Positions 14,503 to 16,199 of a stretch of 16,199 nucleotides of DNA are shown here, in pieces; the first letter of the stretch is position 1, and every line of letters begins with the position of its first letter. Position numbers and translations under genes: made by a program. A model generated the notes under the pieces. The model was not told the DNA's origin. It saw only the letters and a list, made by a program, of their open reading frames with translations, and did not search any database. Source of the DNA: Cellulomonas sp. (GTDB lineage Bacteria > Actinomycetota > Actinomycetes > Actinomycetales > Cellulomonadaceae); contig DAIDJQ010000133.1 in the NCBI GenBank assembly GCA_027451305.1, forward strand, positions 1 through 16,199, written 5' to 3'.

Positions 14503-15210
14503 TCACCCGTCCGCTTCCGGCTCGCCACCGGTCCAGAACAGGATCCGGGTGCGGCCGATGGTGAGCGTGTTGCCGTCCAGCAGGGTGGCGGCGGGGACCT
14601 GGTGGCCCTCGACGAACAACCCGTTGGTGGAGCCGAGGTCGGTGGCGATCACGCCGTCCGGAGTGACCCTGATCTCCAGGTGCCGGCGGGAGACGCCCGG
14701 GTCGTCGACGATGATGTCCGCCTCCGAGCCGCGGCCGATCACGGTCACCGAGCCGGTCAGCAGGTAGCGCTGCCCGTCGATGTCCAGGAGCGGGTGCCGG
14801 GGGCTGGGGGCTGCGGTGGTGGCCGGCGCCACCGCGCCGCGCACGGTCGAGCTCTTCACCGTGAACCGGCCGGTCTCCAGCTCCGGGTCCTCCGCGAAGG
14901 ACACGGTCACCGGCCCGACGAAGGCGTACCGCTGGCTGGCGGCGTGCTCGGTGACGTTCGCGGCGAACTCGTCGGCCAGCGTCTCGGCCCCCCAGGTCTC
15001 CACCTGGTCGTAGTCCGCCGACGACAGCTCGATGACGAAGTCGTTCGGGACGACGGTCCGGTCGCGTCCCACCACGGCGGCCCGGTCGTCCACCTCGCGG
15101 CGCAGCGCGCTGGCCAGCTCGACCGGCTTGACCTCGCTGCGGGCGAACCTGGTGAAGGCGTTGTTGACGGCGCGCTCCACCCCGTTCTCGAACCTGTCGA
15201 GGATGCCCAT
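14503..15210 (-). CDS. fhaA: FHA domain protein FhaA with N-terminal DUF3662 domain
   Basis: A 235-residue cytosolic protein and the first gene of the operon. The start ATG at 15210 has GAAGGGGG about 6 nt upstream; a GTG one codon earlier is less well spaced. The N-terminus M-G-I-L-D-R-F-E-N-G-V-E-R and about residues 1-112 match the DUF3662 domain. A linker of only about 25 residues follows. The FHA domain (about 138-228) shows G159-R160, S174-R-R-H177 and G193-S-T-N-G197. In mycobacteria FhaA binds the phosphorylated pseudokinase domain of MviN/MurJ and kinases. It is known there to be about 530 residues with a long linker, so this one is compact, as is common outside Mycobacteriales. It binds phosphothreonine targets of PknA/PknB. 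Confidence 0.94.
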   Translation of the reverse strand: MGILDRFENGVERAVNNAFTRFARSEVKPVELASALRREVDDRAAVVGRDRTVVPNDFVIELSSADYDQVETWGAETLADEFAANVTEHAASQRYAFVGPVTVSFAEDPELETGRFTVKSSTVRGAVAPATTAAPSPRHPLLDIDGQRYLLTGSVTVIGRGSEADIIVDDPGVSRRHLEIRVTPDGVIATDLGSTNGLFVEGHQVPAATLLDGNTLTIGRTRILFWTGGEPEADG

Positions 15211-15294
15211 CACGCACCCCCTTCACCGGACGTCGCCGGCGGAGGGCCTGGCGAGGGGGTCTGCGCGGGCGTGGGTGCGCGACGACCCGGCTCG

Positions 15295-15300
15295 ATCGTA
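15295..15300 (-). promoter_or_regulatory. Possible -10 element of the fhaA-pknB operon
   Basis: On the minus strand the hexamer TACGAT, a good match to the actinobacterial -10 pattern TANNNT, lies 85 nt upstream of the fhaA start. No -35 box could be recognised. The 272-nt gap 15211-15482 holds no gene, so the operon and tRNA promoters must lie there. This hexamer is the best candidate for the operon but only a weak one. Confidence 0.3.
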
Positions 15301-15463
15301 TCCGCGCAGGCACTGCGTCGCGGTGTCGGTGCTGCTCGGCGCGCTCGGGTAGGCCGTTCGGACGGGGTGCGGGGTGGTTCCTGGGTCGTCCGGCGAGGTT
15401 GCGGGACGGACGGTTGGCACCGCGTGACGGCCGGGACGGTGGCGTCGGAGGCCGCCGACGCCG

Positions 15464-15472
15464 TGCTAATGT
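15464..15472 (+). promoter_or_regulatory. Extended -10 promoter for tRNA-Leu
   Basis: TGCTAATGT at 15464-15472 combines a TGn extension with the -10 hexamer TAATGT. The predicted start of transcription, about 6-7 nt later, lies a few bases before the tRNA 5' end at 15483. No good -35 box is seen. It is the only A/T-rich hexamer in this stretch. Confidence 0.45.
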
Positions 15473-15482
15473 TCTCCGGCGC

Positions 15483-15568
15483 GCGCGAGTGGCGGAACGG
15501 CAGACGCGCTGGCTTCAGGTGCCAGTGTCCGAAAGGGCGTGCGGGTTCAAATCCCGCCTCGCGCACCA
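15483..15568 (+). tRNA. tRNA-Leu (anticodon CAG), CCA encoded
   Basis: The acceptor stem is GCGCGAG at 15483-15489 paired with CTCGCGC at 15558-15564, followed by discriminator A15565 and an encoded CCA (15566-15568). The anticodon arm is CTGGC/GCCAG around the loop TTCAGGT, with anticodon CAG at 15516-15518, reading CUG leucine codons. The D arm contains the usual GGAACGGCAGAC segment. A long variable arm (GTCC-GAAA-GGGC type) marks it as class II, as expected for leucine. The T arm is GCGGG-TTCAAAT-CCCGC. A leucine tRNA gene stands behind fhaA in other actinobacteria also (leuT in M. tuberculosis). Its 3' end is a possible integration site. Confidence 0.97.
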
Positions 15569-15575
15569 GCCAGGT

Positions 15576-15594
15576 GTGCTCGTCCAACGAGCAC
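15576..15594 (+). terminator. First hairpin after tRNA-Leu
   Basis: GTGCTCG at 15576-15582 pairs with CGAGCAC at 15588-15594 around a 5-nt loop (TCCAA). The sequence CTTGTAG follows. It lies 7 nt past the tRNA CCA and may act with the next hairpin in transcript release or 3' processing. Confidence 0.45.
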
Positions 15595-15608
15595 CTTGTA
15601 GTTCGGCT

Positions 15609-15642
15609 AGCTCCCGGTCGGGGTCTTCCCCGGCCGGGAGCT
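15609..15642 (+). terminator. Strong intrinsic terminator behind tRNA-Leu
   Basis: AGCTCCCGG at 15609-15617 pairs with CCGGGAGCT at 15634-15642. The stem continues through a T-G pair to CGGGG at 15619-15623 with CCCCG at 15628-15632, for 15 bp in total with a TCTT tetraloop. A short T-rich run (GCTGTTTG) follows. It is the most convincing terminator in the window. Confidence 0.8.
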
Positions 15643-15723
15643 GCTGTTTGCGGGGCTGGCCGGGGTTCGTCAGGGTGCCGCGGCGCGGACGACTCACGAC
15701 GCAACGGCACGTCGTCATCTCAG

Positions 15724-15892
15724 TTCCCGCAGCGGGTCGCCGTCGCGTTCGGTGCCGGCACCAAGATCACCGACGTTCGCATGACCGGCGCGATCACGCA
15801 CACCACCGACCAGGCCGGCGTCGGCCACGCCGATGTGCCGATCACCATGGATATGTTCGTGAACGGTGCCCATCAGATCACTCTCGGCACCA
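15724..15892 (+). pseudogene. Headless coding fragment behind tRNA-Leu
   Basis: In the frame starting at 15724 about 55 codons read as a normal protein, including R-V-A-V-A-F-G-A-G-T-K and D-V-P-I-T-M-D-M-F-V-N-G-A-H-Q-I-T-L. Nearly all third positions are G or C, which indicates real coding. No start codon or ribosome site precedes it: the frame simply continues back into the tRNA terminator. The first in-frame ATG, at 15781, is inside the well-biased part. After about 15892 the frame loses coding character but stays open to a stop at 16027-16029. It is best read as an internal piece of a gene cut at both ends. I do not recognise the protein family. Confidence 0.4.
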
Positions 15893-16199
15893 GGGCACGT
15901 ACCCAGGCTCTGTTGGGTCGGGGCAGAGTGGCAGCGACAGCAACCGCAAGTGAACCGTCCCGGGTTGGCTCGAGGCTCCTGAGGTTGGAGACGAGAGCTG
16001 GAGCCATGGGGAACGAATCTCGACGGTGAGTGATGACGTGTGGGAACTCACCGGAGCGAGAATGCTTGAGCCCCTTGAAACAGGGCCTTCGGACGCCAGT
16101 CCGTTGGTCGGTGATGCCGGCGTAGCTGCAGTGCCACGCGGGACCACCCCTCAGGCGTTGGCGAAGGCGCGGACGGGGAACGACGGAAGGCCGTCGAAC
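15866..16199 (+). mobile_element. Possible 5' portion of a group II intron (domain I-like structured RNA), cut by the window edge
   Basis: This stretch has lower GC (about 55-65 percent in sampled blocks, against about 70 or more elsewhere) and no convincing gene. It is packed with short perfect stems: GTGCCC 15866-15871 with GGGCAC 15893-15898; GGCTCC 15974-15979 with GGAGCC 16000-16005; CGGTGAGT 16024-16031 with ACTCACCG 16046-16053; CCCT/AGGG around TGAAAC near 16062-16075; CGGAC/GTCCG around GCCA near 16084-16097; GACGG/CCGTC around AAGG near 16180-16195. An A-A-C-C ... G-G-T-T-G-G pairing near 15941-15967 and the CCCTTGAAACAGGG element recall domain I of bacterial group II introns. The intron-encoded reverse transcriptase would lie to the right of the window. 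The left boundary is approximate; GTGCC at 15866 is only a candidate for the 5' GUGYG. The identification comes from memory of such introns, without an alignment. Confidence 0.45.

Noticed and set aside
13870..15482. Plus-strand open frame running through fhaB, fhaA and the tRNA region
   Set aside because: It is antisense to two clear FHA genes and crosses a tRNA. Only the end part near 15724-15892 has a believable coding signature.
15878..16147. Minus-strand open frame of 89 codons at the right edge
   Set aside because: The composition is Ser/Pro-rich without conserved pattern, there is no ribosome site, and it lies across the many stem-loops of the intron-like region.
1..16199. CRISPR arrays or insertion sequence ends
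   Set aside because: No regularly spaced direct repeats and no transposase-like frame or paired terminal inverted repeats were seen in the window.

Overview
The window looks like a piece of the origin-proximal 'cell growth' region of a high-GC Gram-positive chromosome (Actinobacteria). The base composition is very GC rich, many starts are GTG, and the gene order is the well-known actinobacterial block cyclophilin, rhomboid, crgA, DUF881 protein, class E sortase, small membrane protein, trpG/pabA, then on the opposite strand pknB, pknA, pbpA, rodA, pstP, fhaB, fhaA, with a tRNA-Leu behind fhaA. The presence of a class E sortase plus CrgA, and the compact FhaA, would fit a Cellulomonas-like member of the Micrococcales, but genus is an inference from gene content, not from a search.

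Left part (1-3605): a partial minus-strand gene of a PD-(D/E)XK-like protein that runs off the left edge (1-567); an Ala/Lys/Glu-rich one-pass membrane protein (760-1590, minus) followed by a hairpin; a divergent cyclophilin PPIase gene (1691-2227) followed at once by a rhomboid protease gene with an N-terminal cysteine-rich zinc finger (2230-3093), whose best start appears to be ATC; a short non-coding gap with several DnaA-box-like sequences; and crgA on the minus strand (3185-3442).

Middle part, plus strand (3606-6043): a DUF881 membrane/coiled-coil protein, a class E sortase, a 53-residue membrane protein and a glutamine amidotransferase. The last three have overlapping stop and start codons, so they are probably translated from one message. 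The convergent boundary with the next operon carries a strong hairpin (6068-6099).

Right-middle part, minus strand (6165-15210): one tight seven-gene operon read fhaA, fhaB, pstP, rodA, pbpA, pknA, pknB. Neighbours are separated by 12 nt or less, or overlap. The operon joins two Ser/Thr kinases, their PP2C phosphatase, two phosphothreonine-binding FHA proteins, and the SEDS glycosyltransferase/class B PBP pair that makes peptidoglycan. This is the signalling module that couples cell-wall synthesis to growth and division; CrgA nearby belongs to the same process.

Right edge (15483-16199): tRNA-Leu(CAG) with an encoded CCA end and two hairpins behind it, the second a strong terminator. Beyond it the character changes: a headless coding fragment of about 55 codons (about 15724-15892), then a lower-GC stretch without convincing coding sequence but dense in short stem-loops that resembles the 5' part of a group II intron. 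This suggests a mobile or integrated segment beginning behind the tRNA and continuing past the window.
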